Below are positions 1-12,389 of a stretch of DNA of 64,000 nt, one piece after another (within the stretch, counting starts at the first letter, position 1; the number at the start of each line of letters is the position of its first letter). Source of the DNA: Lithospermum erythrorhizon (Eukaryota > Streptophyta > Magnoliopsida > Boraginales > Boraginaceae); NCBI GenBank assembly GCA_019722365.1, contig JADFUC010001707.1, forward strand, positions 1-64,000, written 5' to 3'. Both the position numbers and the translations under genes were made by a program. The notes below the pieces were generated by a model. It saw only the letters and a list, made by a program, of their open reading frames with translations. It was not told where the DNA came from and did no database searches.

Positions 1-235
1 ATCAGTATTGCTTCGTTCAGTTATACTTATTGCTTGGAAGTGTTTTGCAAGGAGACTCACGTGAGGTTTGGTTTTGAAGTGGGTGATTCGATTTAATGTC
101 TTCCACTACTATCTAAGTACTCTCGTATTCATATAGTTATTATGTTTTAGATTAATTCGTATTATTTTGAGGATCGGGATGTATGAATTGGTGTTTATCG
201 AAATAAATTCATACTAGATTAACGATTGGCCTCAG
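1..235 (+). repeat. Retroelement fragment, inverted relative to 8000-8255
   Basis: The stretch around 150-225 (GAGGATCGGGATGTATGAAT, then a segment ending TTCATACTAGATT) reappears as its reverse complement at about 7998-8060. Weaker similarity continues outward, for example TTTTGAAGTGGG near 74 and its complement near 8170. The two copies are therefore inverted. I infer that the window opens inside a second, oppositely oriented copy of the retroelement whose end lies at 8.0 kb. Family and boundaries are not determined. Confidence 0.55.
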
Positions 236-1779
236 GCCTACTTAAGTTGATGTATTTTATCTCATTCGATTTGTGTGTATTCGTAGTTGTTAATTAATTT
301 GGTGATTAAGCGGTTGTATATTCAATTGATGAATATATGATATGAAAAAATCAACCCATTTTGTACATATATCATAAAGCTATATAAATAAAGTATTGTA
401 TTGATTTTTGATGATTTGATATTTGTTTAATTGTTTCATGAAATGAAAGGGATTAAAACTTGATTAATTTGCATTTTGATTTTAGGTAGAATCATTTTCG
501 ATTTTACAGAGAGGGTTATAAATTTTAGAAAATTCCGAAATTAAATTTGTATGTTCACTACCCTTTGTGGTTCATCTCAGATTTTTTCCAGAATTTTTTG
601 AATTTTTTGGGTACTCGAAAAATTTATTAGAATTTATGGATTGTTTTTAGTTTAATCGAAAAACTAGAGGGTATTTTGATGAAATTCAATTGCACATTGT
701 TCAATAATGATATTTTTATGTTGAAGTCGAATCCCAAATTTTTTGAATTCTTTAGAGCCTCCAATTATTTTACAAAAGTTGCATTGTCCCAAAAGCTGAA
801 GTAATTTACCAATACTTTAAATTGTCGACTTACGAGGGGGACGTGTATAGGCGCGTCGGGCCCGGCCACCCGGTGGTTCACGGCCGTGCTCCGGCGCGGC
901 GTAGCGTGTCGGCGTGTGGCCGGAGGCCGATCGTATATCCGTTGATTCGTCTCACGTTTTAGAAAACCCTAAATGTATTTATGTAATTCTTTTGGTTTTA
1001 AAATTATTGTATTTATTAATTTTGGTTTAAATATTAAATCATAAATTTTGTCATTAAGATAATTGAATATATCTTGAATGACATTAAATTTGATTTATAT
1101 ATTTCACTTTCATAATTATTTTTCATTAATTGATAATTATTGAAATATCATTTCATAGTAACTTTTCAAATTTTGAATTTTGGAGTTAATTACTTGAAAG
1201 TATTCTTTATGATTTAAGTGGTTGGTAATTATTGTAATAATTATCATTAATCATCAATAATTCTGTTTAAATTGAAAAATTTACGTGGTGATAATTGTAA
1301 AATAATGGGTAATTAATTAGTCAATTATGAATTTGTTAATTTTATTTCATTTAATATATAACATTAAAGTACATTTATTTGTTAATGGGTATTTAGATAT
1401 GACCGTTGATTTATTTACGGTTTCTAGCGTGCCGAAATGTTGTAAACAACTTTCTTGAGTCGTATTTCTTTTATTCTTTGTATTCATTTACCCAACTGAG
1501 TCTTGTCTAAGTTGGAGTTAGAGTAGTAGTATGTCTTCTTTGTGGTGGCATTAAAGATAGCATTTCCACAAAGGCCTTGGAGAACTTGAGTTTCAGGAGG
1601 TGAAGAATACTGAGGCTTTTACCCCCAAAGTGTTGTAATAGGTCTTATATTAGCATTTCACTTGTTAAGTGATGTAATAGTATCGAGCCTAGGTTTTGGA
1701 ATACTGATTTATGCATTGTGGTTATGTATCGACATTGTGTTTTCTTGAGTTGTGGTGGTTGAGTCTTGCCGGAGGGTCT
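236..1779. other. Intergenic or unclassified repeat DNA
   Basis: This is AT-rich sequence without a coding region I can support. A short GC-rich patch at about 835-950 stands out from its surroundings and may be part of an LTR. I found no match here to the LTR that begins at 6351, so the 5' LTR of the neighbouring chromovirus appears to be missing, truncated or too diverged to see. Confidence 0.4.
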
Positions 1780-2789
1780 AAGTCTCTTTTTTTTTTTTTT
1801 CGTTTTAGGCGCAGAGGGGTGCCACCGAGGTAGACACGCGTATTAGGGTGACCCGTGCCGAGGGGAACATGATGAACGAGGGTCTTTGGCGGCGGGGGCC
1901 GAGGCAGCGTGAGACATGGGTAGAGTTGTGGGCGAGAGCAAACCCGATTATTGGAGCAACATGGTTTGGTGTACATCCTGATTCCCCAGTTGATCCTGTT
2001 GTTAGGATGAGTTACATGTTGAGGGAGGATTTGGTACATGTACGGATAAGCGTCGGCGGGAGAGTATTCGAGTAAGCTTTTTGACGGTTCACGAAGAGAG
2101 AGATCCCCAAAGTTCTTTGGAGTGGGTTCACGAGATTGATGCGTCGAGTTTATTAGAACTTGAGACATTTCGAGAGCCTATGGGCATTGAGGCGTCGAGG
2201 TCGGGTTGTACCTACAGTTTGTAATGAGAGTGCTGCCGGTTGGTGGGGTAATCGACTATACTCATTTAGAGGGAGGACCCGGTGTCTTGGAGCATTTGCT
2301 TGTTCGAAGGAGGTATTGCATGAGTACCTGTGGGTACGCTTTAGAGGATCGTTTTGATGACTCGGGGTGATCATTTGTTGAGGGAGTGCGAGGGGCGTTT
2401 GGTGAGTTATGTCTTTGCTTCAACTGTACACCCGACCGGGTCGGAGGATTCCACCATTGAATTAGAGATAGGTTGATATGGGAGATTCTCCACCACATAT
2501 CCTTGATGACTTTCACCAGTTTCCATGAGTTGAGCGTTGCATCGAAGGTAGAGATGAGTGGGTGAGCACGAGGCCAAAGGGTCGAAAGTGCGACGGAGGA
2601 GGCGTCGGCCGCAGTGGATCTCATCTAGTTCAAGGTTCTGAAGACCTTCGGCCCGACTCGTCCAACTCGAGGAGTCATTCGGTGCACCGGTAGTTCGTCC
2701 GAGTTATTCGACAGCTTCTTCTGCACAACGTTTTCCTGCTAGATCTGGTGGGTCTCAAGGAGGTATCCCTAGAGTTGAGTGGGCTGAGT

Positions 2790-2900
2790 GTTTCCCTTGC
2801 GGTGGTGATCATATGATACAGGATTGTCGGGAGAGGGAGATGCTCTGTTACCGTTGTCGGCCTTTGGACATATGGCGGGATTGTCCTCTACATTGCATAA
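2790..2900 (+). pseudogene. Chromovirus gag zinc-knuckle region
   Basis: Two adjacent CCHC-type knuckles can be read. The first is CFPCGGDHMIQDC. The second begins CYRCR, but its spacing is disturbed by what look like two small deletions. In Ty3/gypsy elements these knuckles lie at the end of gag, just before the protease, and bind the RNA genome. The frame shifts between the knuckles. Confidence 0.75.
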
Positions 2901-2905
2901 AGTGA

Positions 2906-3310
2906 GTGAATGCGGTGTTACTCATCGTCGATGCAGTTCGAGGGTGGTTATCGGGGAGTAGAGGTGGACGCTCTGGAGGCCGTGGAGGCCAGGGTCGTGG
3001 AGCTGGAAATAGCCAGAGTGGCAGTATTGCTGGACCTAGTCAGAGTGGTGTGGGAGCTGGGCGTGGTCAAGTATTCCTGATTACAGCCAGGCTCGAGGAT
3101 TCTCCCAGAGTGGTGACAGGTACTCTGAATTTATGTGGGTTAAAAGCTAAAGTCTTGTTTGATTCTGGAGCTACTCATTCTTTCATATCTCTGAAATTTT
3201 CCCAGCATATTCCTATAACTCGAGAAATTCTTGCCATACCATACGATATTAATGTGGTAGAGAGTTTGTTAAGATTGATGAGCTACTTAGAAATTGTCCA
3301 TAAGTATTGA
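2906..3310 (+). pseudogene. Chromovirus aspartic protease
   Basis: A 134-codon open frame starts with a Gly/Arg/Ser-rich linker and then carries the retroviral-type protease motif FDSGATHSFIS at about residues 86-96, with the usual catalytic DSG. This enzyme cleaves the gag-pol polyprotein. The frame ends at a TGA soon after, where the reverse transcriptase linker should follow in frame, so the protein is truncated. It sits directly downstream of the zinc knuckles, as expected for the family. Confidence 0.75.
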
Positions 3311-3599
3311 GAATCAATAACCAAGATAGATCTAGCCTTTTTGAATGAATGATTTTGACATATTTTGGGGATGGATTGTGGTTGGGAGGCATAAATGCGT
3401 TGATAGATTGTCATCTTAGAAGGTTATAAATGGTGAGTATCGTGTGTTTCTGAGGAGTTGCGGGGACTTCCTCTGTCTGCGAGAGGTGGAGTTTTTTCAT
3501 AGGGGTGCTTCACAGTACTACTCCGATTTTACATGGCACCTTATAGAATGAAAGCTCTGCGAGGTTGAAAGAGTTGAAGACTCAATTGAAAGAATTGTG

Positions 3600-4640
3600 T
3601 GAATAAAGGGATTCGTTCGACCAAATGTAGTTCACCTTGGGTGCTCACATTATTGTTTGTCAAAGAAGGATGATGGATCTGCTGATTTGTATATCGATTA
3701 CGAGTTGAATAAAGTGACAATTAGAATCGATATCCTTTTGCCTAGGATTGATGATACATTCGATCAATTGAGGATACTTAAAGTGTATTTTCTAAGATTG
3801 ATTTGAGAGTCGGGTTACCATCGGTTGAGGATCAGGAGGATGATGTATCAAAAGTCGACATTTAGAACAAGATATGAGCTTCGAGGTTTTTTGGTGATGC
3901 CGTTTGGGTTGGCCGAATGCACTGCTGACATTTATGGATCTTATGAATCGGAGTATTCCCTTCTTTACAGATAAATTTGTAACTGGTGGTGTTTATTGAT
4001 GACATTTGATATATTACAGTAGTGAGAGCGTGAAGAGCACTTGAGGTATCTTGGGGAGACCTTAAGGAGAAATGAATTGTATGCTAAATTTTCGAAGTGT
4101 GAATTCTGGTTAGGGAAGGTGCAGTTTTTGGGCCATGTGATTTTAGGAGAGGGTATAAGTGTGGATCCTCAAAAAGTTGAAGTTGTGATGAATTGGGAAC
4201 GACCCACAAGTGTTATTGAAATAAGAAGTTTTCTAGGTCTAGCGGGATATTATCGGAGATTTATACGGGGACTACCGATTATACGTAACACCATACGACC
4301 AAGTTGGTAGAATTCCATTTGTTTGGGTGAGGTTGACGATGTTTCAATCAGTTGAAGAAAAGTAGAGCTACATTTCGGTGTTGGCCTCTTCCGTGAGGAC
4401 ATGATGGATATGTTGTTTATAGTGATGGCATCAAATTTGGGATGTGTACTAATGCAGTATAGTACGTGTAGTAGCCTATGCATCGCGATAGTTGAAAAAT
4501 CATGAGAAGAAAATTATCTGACGCATGATTTGGAGTTAGGCGCAATTGTGTTTGCACTTCGTTGGGCGCTACTTGTATGGTGTGGCGTGTGATTTTACCG
4601 TCCTTTGAGTTTGAAGCTTACCGGCCTTAAAAGGCCCAAA
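3600..4640 (+). pseudogene. Chromovirus reverse transcriptase and RNase H
   Basis: Reverse transcriptase blocks are spread over changing frames: LYIDY near 3690, FSKIDL near 3790, FLVMPFGL near 3890, and the catalytic FIDD near 3992-4003. The best-preserved piece is 4041-4310, which reads through KFSKCEFW, FLGHV and SFLGLAGYYRRFI, the C-terminal part of the domain. RNase H follows to about 4640 but is badly degraded. The function would be copying element RNA into DNA. The many frameshifts rule out an intact enzyme as the sequence stands. Confidence 0.8.
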
Positions 4641-4993
4641 TCGAGGCGAAGGTGGATAGGTTTAATGCGATTATGATGTTTCCATTGAGTATCATCACGG
4701 AAGAAGCGAATGTGGTAGGCGTGCACTTGAAGTCATTAAGGGAAAGGTTAAGAGCCATTGGTGAAATGGAAGCAACGGTGTTAATTTTTGGGTAGAGTTG
4801 ATGGTGGTTTGTTGGCCCATGAAATAAAGTTAGACGGTTCTTCTTGACCGGCGAATACTTGAGTGGCAACCTAAAGATGAGAAAGTAGAAAATAATAATT
4901 GGAAAGAAATTGAAAAGCGAGTAGATCGAACTTTGTGGTAAGTAGTGAAGCTCTTGATGCATGGTAAGGATTTGGTTATGCAGGTGATACGAG

Positions 4994-5600
4994 GTGAAAA
5001 AGGAAATTCTTGATGAGGCTCATAATACTCCTTATAGCATGCATCCAGGTAGCACGAAGATGTATCGGGATTTGAGGTTGGTTTATTGGTGGCCTGGGAT
5101 GAAAAGAGAGATTGCGGAGTTTGTATCAAAATGTTTGACTTGCCAACAAGTAAAGATTGAACACAGACATCCAGCAGGGTTGTTGCAACCCCTTCCTATT
5201 CCGGAGTGGACTTGGGAGCATATCACGATGGATTTTGTTTTCGGACTCCCGAGGACGTTGAGAAAGAATGATGGTATTTGGGTGATAGTGGACAGGCTTT
5301 ATGAAATCGGCATTTGCTTGCAATTAAATCAACTCACGGTGAAGCAGTTGGCAAGGTTGTATGTTGATCAAATTGTCTGCGATTAAATGGGGTACCGGTA
5401 TCCGATAACCGGATGAGATGCAGATTCACCTCCAGTTTTGGAAGAATTTCCAAGATAGGTAGTCGAAGGTCAATTTGGTACATCATTTCATCCACAGTCA
5501 GATGGGCAATCAGAGAGGACAATTCAAACATTGGAGGATATGTTGCGGGCTTGTGTGTTGAACTTTTCTAGAAACTGGGATGATGAATTGCCTAGATGGG
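4994..5600 (+). pseudogene. Chromovirus integrase
   Basis: The 130-codon frame at 4994-5386 contains the HHCC zinc-binding segment (HPGSTKMYRDL, then KCLTCQQVK) and the start of the DDE core (ITMDFVFGLP, which carries the first catalytic Asp). After a stop at 5384 the core resumes in another frame with FHPQSDGQSERTIQ near 5490, which carries the catalytic Glu. The second Asp region around 5390-5440 is scrambled. Integrase inserts the cDNA into the host genome. It follows RNase H in the order normal for Ty3/gypsy elements. Confidence 0.8.
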
Positions 5601-6099
5601 TTACATATAACAATAGCTTTCACGCTATTATGGAATGGCACCATTTGAGGCATTGTCAACTGAGGAAATGTAGGACTTAGGTTTGTTGGAATGAAGTGGG
5701 GAGAGAGAGGATTTATGGTTCCTAGTTAGTGGAAAGGTCGGTAGAGAGGATCAAGTTGATATAACATCTGAGAAGCGCACGAAGGGCCGGGTAAATACAT
5801 TGATCGTCGCCGGGTGGACTTGTCTTTCGAAGTTGGTGATCGGGTGTTTTTGAGGATATCTCCATGGAAAGTGTCACGATTCGGAAGGAAAGGCGTTGAG
5901 TCCCTATTATATGAGACCGTTTAGAGATTTTTGGCAAGAGTGGGATCCGTAGCCTACCGTTTGGCGTTGCCTCCGGAGTTGGATAGGATTCCTCACGTGT
6001 CTTGAGAAATTATGTTCCGGATGAATCTAGCATTCTTAGCTCGATTGCCGGTGGAACTTAAGAGATCTTGAGGAGGCAGGTGAAAATTCTAGACGAATT

Positions 6100-6200
6100 A
6101 TAAAGGTATTGAGAAACAAGGTGGTGGCCTTGGTGAAAGTGTTTTGGAGGAATCAGAGTGTAGAGGCGACATGGGAATCTGCGAAGATGATATGAGGCCA
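6100..6200 (+). pseudogene. Chromodomain at integrase C-terminus
   Basis: The segment at about 6130-6195 reads VKVFWRNQSVEATWES with a following EDM-like stretch, which is the core of the chromodomain used by chromoviruses to target heterochromatin. One frameshift lies inside it. Its position just before the polypurine tract fits the family. Confidence 0.7.
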
Positions 6201-6350
6201 GATTACACTTGATTCACGTAGGAGAGGTAAGTTATAGTAGTTGTTTTATTTTTATGTGTTGTATGTTTACATGTTGCATTAAGAACATTTCTTCCGTGGT
6301 AGTTGAGTTGAGTAAATTTCGAGGACGAAATTTTTATTAGGTGGGTAGAT

Positions 6351-7990
6351 TGAAATAACCCGTTACGTTTAAAAAAAATTATTTATCGGTCGGTGGTGGG
6401 ACCCGGAGTTGACATCAATAATTTTCGGAATAGTATCGATATATCGAGCAGTATGAATGACCATGTATATATATACTTTCGAGGGAATAACACATTTTGA
6501 AATCGGTTTTCATTGAGATTTAGAAATACGAAAAGAGTGAATATCCCGCACCAAACGGGACTTAACATGATCCTCTAAATATCTCACCAACCTCAATCAT
6601 TATCCATTTTTCACCACAAACTCTCACCTACCCCATTCCCCATTGAAGTTGGCCGAACTAAAGAAGAAAGAAAGGAAAAAAGAAATTTCTTCCTCCATTT
6701 TCATCCCTTGTTGCTCAAGGTTCAAAAGTTGATTTTCATCTTCCCCTCTTCATTCTATACTCATTAAGGTAAGAAAGTTTGAAGCTTTGTGATGTTTTCT
6801 TAAGTTTTTGGAGAGGTTGACTTTAGTTGACTTTTTGGTTTTGAATTTTGAAAGTTGTAAATGGTATAGAGGTTTCATCTAAATATGGATTGAGTGATTT
6901 GAGGTGATTATAATCGATTTGTGGGGTTGAAATGTGTTGGTTTTGCGAGTTGACTTTTGTTGACTTTTTTCTAAATTTCTTTAAATTGTATTATGATGAG
7001 TTGGGATCTTAATATAGTTGTTTTGGAATATAAGTAGGATGTTTTTGATGTGAAGTTGGAGAATATTGTAAGGTTAGGTTTTTGTAAGTGTGAGTGGTAA
7101 TTGGGCTTTTAAATTTAAGGAATTAGATTATATGGATTAATTAGTTGGGAATTGATTGTTGGATTGATTAGAAGTTGTTTAAAGTGTTGGAATTGGGGTA
7201 GGGGATGGGGCTGATTTGATTAGTGATTTGGGATGTTAGTCGTTTAAACGCGCGTAGTAATATTATCACCTAGAGTGGTTAAGTTGATAAATATAATTAT
7301 TGTAAGTTGGATAGTTAAAAACTAAAATGGGGATATGATTGTATTGAAACAAGCAATTATATTTTAGAGATTGATTAGGCGTGGAGGCGTGGGAAAGCGG
7401 CACTTGGATATAATGGTGAGGCGATATTACGTTGTTAGCCAAGGTGAGTATTTATCTCACGGGTGTAGATTAATTTACTTTTCGTGAATGTGTTGCACTC
7501 GATGAAGTTGTGAGCATGTTATATATATATCTATGTGTTGATTATTTGAGTAGATGGATTGTATGTGTTGTGTTATGAGATTCATAGGTGTTTTGAGATG
7601 AGTTGGGTCGAACTAGGATGAGTTGTTTTCCAGGACTGTTTTGGCCATTTTGATGTTTAGGGCTTCTTGATTGGTTGGATTGGCATAGCATGAGTTGTTG
7701 AGGAGTTGTTGATATAGGTGTGGGTTACTGCGATTGTTGTGCACTTATATAAGTGGTCTTGAGTTGTTGATGTATGTGAGTTGTGCTATCCGGTATTGTA
7801 CCTTATACTCGGTATAAGGTGGTGTATTGCTTCGTATCTCGTTACAATTCGGTGATGAAAACATGTCGACGGGTTGAAGGGTTGATTTTATCGCGATAGT
7901 TAGAAAAACCATTATATGAGTTATCAGGTGATCACGAGTTTATATGAGTTGATTGAGTTGACTCGGTTGTTTGAGTCGATTGAGTTGGCA
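6351..7990 (+). repeat. 3' LTR of the chromovirus (right edge uncertain)
   Basis: The LTR starts at TGAAATAACCCG, just after a purine-rich tract and the TTTCGAGGACGAAATTTTTA motif common at the end of Tekay/Del internal regions. Its opening, the GGTCGGTGGTGGGACCCGG block, and the repeated TTGACTTT segments near 6830-6970 have clear counterparts in the sequence that starts at 24243. The palindromic CCTTATACTCGGTATAAGG near 7800 also recurs there in multiplied form. The right edge is placed near the inverted repeat at about 8000. Confidence 0.7.
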
Positions 7991-8639
7991 ATGTTGGGTG
8001 TAGAATCTAGTATGAATTTATTCACGATAAACACCAATTCATACATCCGGATCCTCAAAATAGTAAATTAATCTAAACATAAAACCACAAATGTGAATAC
8101 GAGAATCCTTACATTTCAACGGAGCCGAATAGACCCCAAATCCCCACGATGTGTCTCGCGTAGAAAGCCCACTTCAAAATCCTCAATGCTTGTTGACACC
8201 GAAAAGATGGCTCACTCTAGATTGCACACACCAGGAAAGCGGGCAGTGCTTGGCTGGCAGAGTTTCGAGGATGAAATGAGAATTGGAAGAGAAAAACTCT
8301 TCCAATTCACACCCAAGGAAGAGGCTGACTTTCTTGAGGGGATGGAGGTTTTTGCAGTTCTAATGTCATGAAAAAACCTAATCCCCTCTTAAATACCAAG
8401 TCTCAAAATTCCACTCGTTAAGCAACTCGTTAAGAAATCAGTTTAACTCGTTAACTTAATTGGGCCGTTATGAGCTACAATTAAATAATAAGTTACTAGT
8501 GAGATTTGTTCTATTTAATCAGCAACAAGTCAATTGAAATACTAGCGAGTCACTATCGAATAACTTATCAAGTTATTCATTGATTTCAATTGCTTAATTG
8601 ATTAAACTGCAAGTTTAACCAATTAATGTTCATCGACAT

Positions 8640-9680
8640 ATATTTGACAAATATATAAAAATTGAAATACATTTCTCAATATAAAAAGTCTCGTTTAATT
8701 TCATTCATGAAATATTATTCGAATATATCATTGTATGTGTGTGTGACGCCCACAGGCTCAGAGGCAAATAGTAAGTTGTATAATAATAATAATTGACGAT
8801 TGCTATTATTATAACGATTAATAGTAAGATCTAGCAATGGCTCGTAACCTTAAATTATCATGAGAACCCTTTAGTAATACACAATTACTAAGGTGAACAC
8901 TAAGTTGTAATCTCGTTTAACGAGCCGGTAAATGAATTGATACACAATTATTACTTGGGCACAATAAAGGGAATCAATTCTCATTGTTCCAACTCTTTCC
9001 CAGCTTACCCTTGGGCGATTACTTTACAATTCTAACTTTCGTAGCGATCTACAGTGGTCATAGGCTAACCATAAAGTGTCATGAAACACCACTTTAACTT
9101 TATTACTTGAATAATTAAATAACTATTTAATTGATTCTATTCATTCAATCGATATTCTACATAAAATGTAGAACCTTGTAACTTGAGAAATACATTTCTC
9201 AATTACTCTGATTCTCTTTTAGTTTCATACATGAAATATACTCAAATCTTGTATGTGTGTAGCGACGCTACAGAGCTCGAATAATAGTAAGTTGTATAAT
9301 AATTGACCAATTGCAATGCGATTAATAGTAAGATCTAGCAATCGCTCATAACCCCTTAAATTATCATGAGAACCAGCTGGCTAGTAATATCTGATTACTA
9401 AGTTGAACCTTAAGTTACGATAATCACATTTGCTTATTTGGTAAAATGAATTGATACACAATTATGCATAACTTGAGGCATAATAAATGGAATCAATTCT
9501 CATTGATTTCCAACACTCCCAACTTTGCCCTTGGTGGGTACGCACAATTCATTTATCGCGCGATCTCTAGTCATAGGCTAACCATTAGAAGTGTGTCATG
9601 AAACACCCATGACTTTCTTTACTCGAGTATGAAGCGAATAAGCATTTATGGCGTCCCATAAACCAATTAGTACCAAGCTG
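8640..9680. repeat. Tandem duplication of about 520 bp in the copia 3' region
   Basis: Two diverged copies follow each other. Shared blocks include AATAGTAAGTTGTATAATAA (8768 and 9287), TAGTAAGATCTAGCAATGGC and its variant (8821 and 9325), AAATTATCATGAGAACC (8854 and 9358), and ATAGGCTAACCAT with GTCATGAAACACC (9061 and 9577). The offset is about 504-519 bp throughout. The copies lie 3' of the copia reverse transcriptase, in its LTR or 3' untranslated region. Confidence 0.8.
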
Positions 9681-10359
9681 TGAGAGGCTTCGAGATCTTC
9701 CTTGTATATCAGAATGGATAAATCCTCCCGATATATGACATCTATATTTATACTTGTGTCTGACATGCCGTTATAATCCCAGCAAAGCTGACGTTTGGTC
9801 ATAGTCTGAGCTTATATAACCGCAGATAGTTATATATCGTAGGTCTAAGAAATTGTTGAACCTAAAATTCTAAGCAAATATCATAGGACCTGAGATCTAC
9901 GAGATCTTACATGAATGGATTTGGTCATGCGAACTCCCCGGTCATGGGGCCAGGCGGCCCATTAGTGATGATCTAGTCTAGAACTAGCAGTGATCAATCT
10001 TGATAACTTCATGTTAGTCATATAATGCTTGTCGCCACTGACATGGCGTGACAGCCCGAGGCGCTTTGGGTATCCTATGTTTCTAGGCTTGAAGAGAGGT
10101 ATGTCAGCAATTCGTGTGTTGCCTGCAGAAAACATAGACCTTACAAAGGATTTTAACTTTTCACTCATGAGGATACAATACATGTATATTATATGTAGCT
10201 TTTCACTCATCTGAGGATACAATACTGATGCCTTATTCGCATAGGTATCGACAAGTCAATTAGCCTTCGGCCCCGATCTCGTCGTTCTTCAAGTATATAT
10301 TGTGCTTCGCTAAGTCCTTCATTGAGAAACATTTACCACGGCCAATTCTTGGTGAGTTC

Positions 10360-10930
10360 GGTAACTCTACGTTGTTTCCAATGATAAGTATGTCATCGAC
10401 ATACGGACTATGAATGATACATAACTCCGTTTACCTTACTTTGTATACAAAGATTAACTGCCGTTCTTGATGAAACCAAAATCTTTAGTGATTCTCAAAG
10501 CGTAGATTCAACTCTGGGATGCACCTTAAGACCATAAATGGACCTTTACAGCTTGCGCACCTTCTTAGGTCCTTTAGGGCGTATAAAGCTTTGGAGGTTG
10601 CACCGTATACGCATCTCGCTCTAAATTTCCATTCAGGAAAGCAGTCTTTACATCCATTTTCCATATTTCATAGTCATGAAATGCAACAATGGCTAAGATT
10701 ATTCGGATGGACTTAAGCATAGCCACTGGCGAGTAAGTTTCGTCATAGTCCACGCCGTGAACTTGTTTGAAACCTTTACATTCTGGTCACAGCTTTGAAA
10801 GATCGTTTCCGTCTTTATCATGTTTCTTCGTAAATACCCATTTACATTCAATAGAGGCGAACCCCATTTGGTAAATCCAACAAGGATAAACCTTGTTTGG
10901 TACATAGAATCCATCTTTCAGTTATGGCTG
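10360..10930 (-). pseudogene. Copia reverse transcriptase
   Basis: On the minus strand the sequence reads CKWVF near 10840, then a stretch with GVDYDET and PVAMLKSIRI at about 10690-10760, and the catalytic YVDDM near 10388-10405. The YDET and SPVA blocks plus YVDD are characteristic of copia-type rather than gypsy-type reverse transcriptase. Several frameshifts separate the blocks. The RNase H expected to follow towards lower coordinates is not recognisable. Confidence 0.8.
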
Positions 10931-11499
10931 TTGCATTTGTCGACATCCTTGCTATTTATTTATACCATGAAAGTGAACAAATCACTTTCAATGATGAAGG
11001 CTTCGCTATACCCAGCTGCAGTTCGTGACGATCACATTTGGATCTCTAAGGGTTCCATAACTTCACATTGGATGAAGCTGAGATCTTCTATGAAAGAAGG
11101 TTCAATTCTTGTGATCGTCGGATGTGCGTGGAATGGAGTGACATTGACTTAATCAACTTGAGCTTCATCGAGATGAACACCGTTACTTCTGGTCATACGG
11201 ACAAATATTCCTTTCAAAAGGAACCTCGCATCTTAGCAATGAACTTTATTCTCATGCTTTAGGTAGAAGTAATGTGTTGTTTCCTTTGGATATCCTGTAA
11301 AAATAATTTATCGGATTTGGGCGCAGTTTATCCTTTGTTAATCTCTTAACATAAGCTTAGCGGCCCCAAATCCTGAAAGCTAACTTGAGGGAATCTTCCC
11401 AAACCACGGTTCATGGGGAGTTTTCTCTCTACCCGACTTTGTTGGACATACATTTGAGTAAGTCTTTAGCTTAGAAGTGCGTATCCCGAAATGCTTGGT

Positions 11500-12110
11500 A
11501 GATCGGATAGGCTCATCATAGACGTTCATATCAAGAAAGGTTCGATTTCTCCTTTCAGAACACGCCATTATGTTGTAGGCGTTCCTGCGGAGTAGTTTGT
11601 GAAACAATACCACCTCTCTAAGATGAGTATTGAACTTCGTGACTCAAATATTCTCCTACTATCGGTGGAGAATCTTTATTCTCTTGTTCAATTGGTTTTG
11701 TACTTCATTTGGAACTCCTTGAATTTCTCAAAGGACTGCAGTGTTTTGCATCGGATACACAAAACGTATCTCTTGTAATCATCATTAAATGTAATGAAAT
11801 AGTTATAACCTCCTCTTGCGGATGTGTTCATTGGCCATACGTCAGTGTATGATCCCAGATAAATCACTTGCCGCTTTCGTTGAGTCCGGTGAAGGGTGAT
11901 TTAGTCATTTTGCCTAAAAGGCAAGATTCACACTTATCGTATGATTCACTGTGAAACCTTTAAGTATCCCACCCAGTGGAGTTTCTTGATTCGGTTCTGG
12001 ATTAATATGACCCAATCTGCGATACCGTAGGTAATACGGTTTAAGTCATTAGGCTTATTCACGTTTTTAAGTTTGCATGTTATATGACTCAATCATCATG
12101 TCTAAAAGCG
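11500..12110 (-). pseudogene. Copia integrase
   Basis: Minus-strand reading gives an HCRLGHIN-like GAG-pre-integrase motif near 12010-12030, the CESCLLGKM-like zinc segment near 11920-11950, and ERRNRTFLDM near 11520-11550, which marks the end of the catalytic core with its Glu. Integrase placed before reverse transcriptase identifies the element as copia. The frame is interrupted repeatedly. Confidence 0.75.
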
Positions 12111-12389
12111 AATAGACCATTTGAAGGAGGCCGGTGGCTCTGCCCCCATTCACGGTGATCCTAAATTCATCGGGATCTATTGAAAATGAAAAACCATCAT
12201 TATTCAAAGCAGCTTGAAATAATATTCACGCAAATTGCCGAGGTTCATAGTAAACGGAGATAAGTTCAAGAAACAAGGCCGCGGGCAAATTTAAGCGATG
12301 GATCCTCTTTACCAAGGAGCCGCAACCTTGGCGCCGTTCCCACACGTAGATCCATTTCCCCTTTTCAGTCTTCTATTTGACTTGATTCT

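Larger units (their letters stand above)
1780..7990 (+). mobile_element. Degenerate Ty3/gypsy chromovirus (Tekay/Del-like)
   Basis: Polyprotein landmarks appear in the order gag, zinc knuckles, protease, reverse transcriptase, RNase H, integrase, chromodomain, polypurine tract and 3' LTR, all on the + strand. The reading frame is broken many times by small indels, so no intact polyprotein remains. The C-terminal chromodomain and the LTR opening TGAAATAACCCG place it among chromoviruses, most likely the Tekay/Del clade. The 5' LTR is not recognisable. The element is non-autonomous in its present state unless some frameshifts are sequencing errors. Confidence 0.85.

Noticed and set aside
961..980. 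AAAACCCTAAATG as a telomere-like repeat
   Set aside because: Only one CCCTAAA unit is present, which is expected by chance.
8093..8371. 92-codon open frame on the plus strand
   Set aside because: It lies in retroelement sequence that also occurs inverted at the window start; no recognisable domain.
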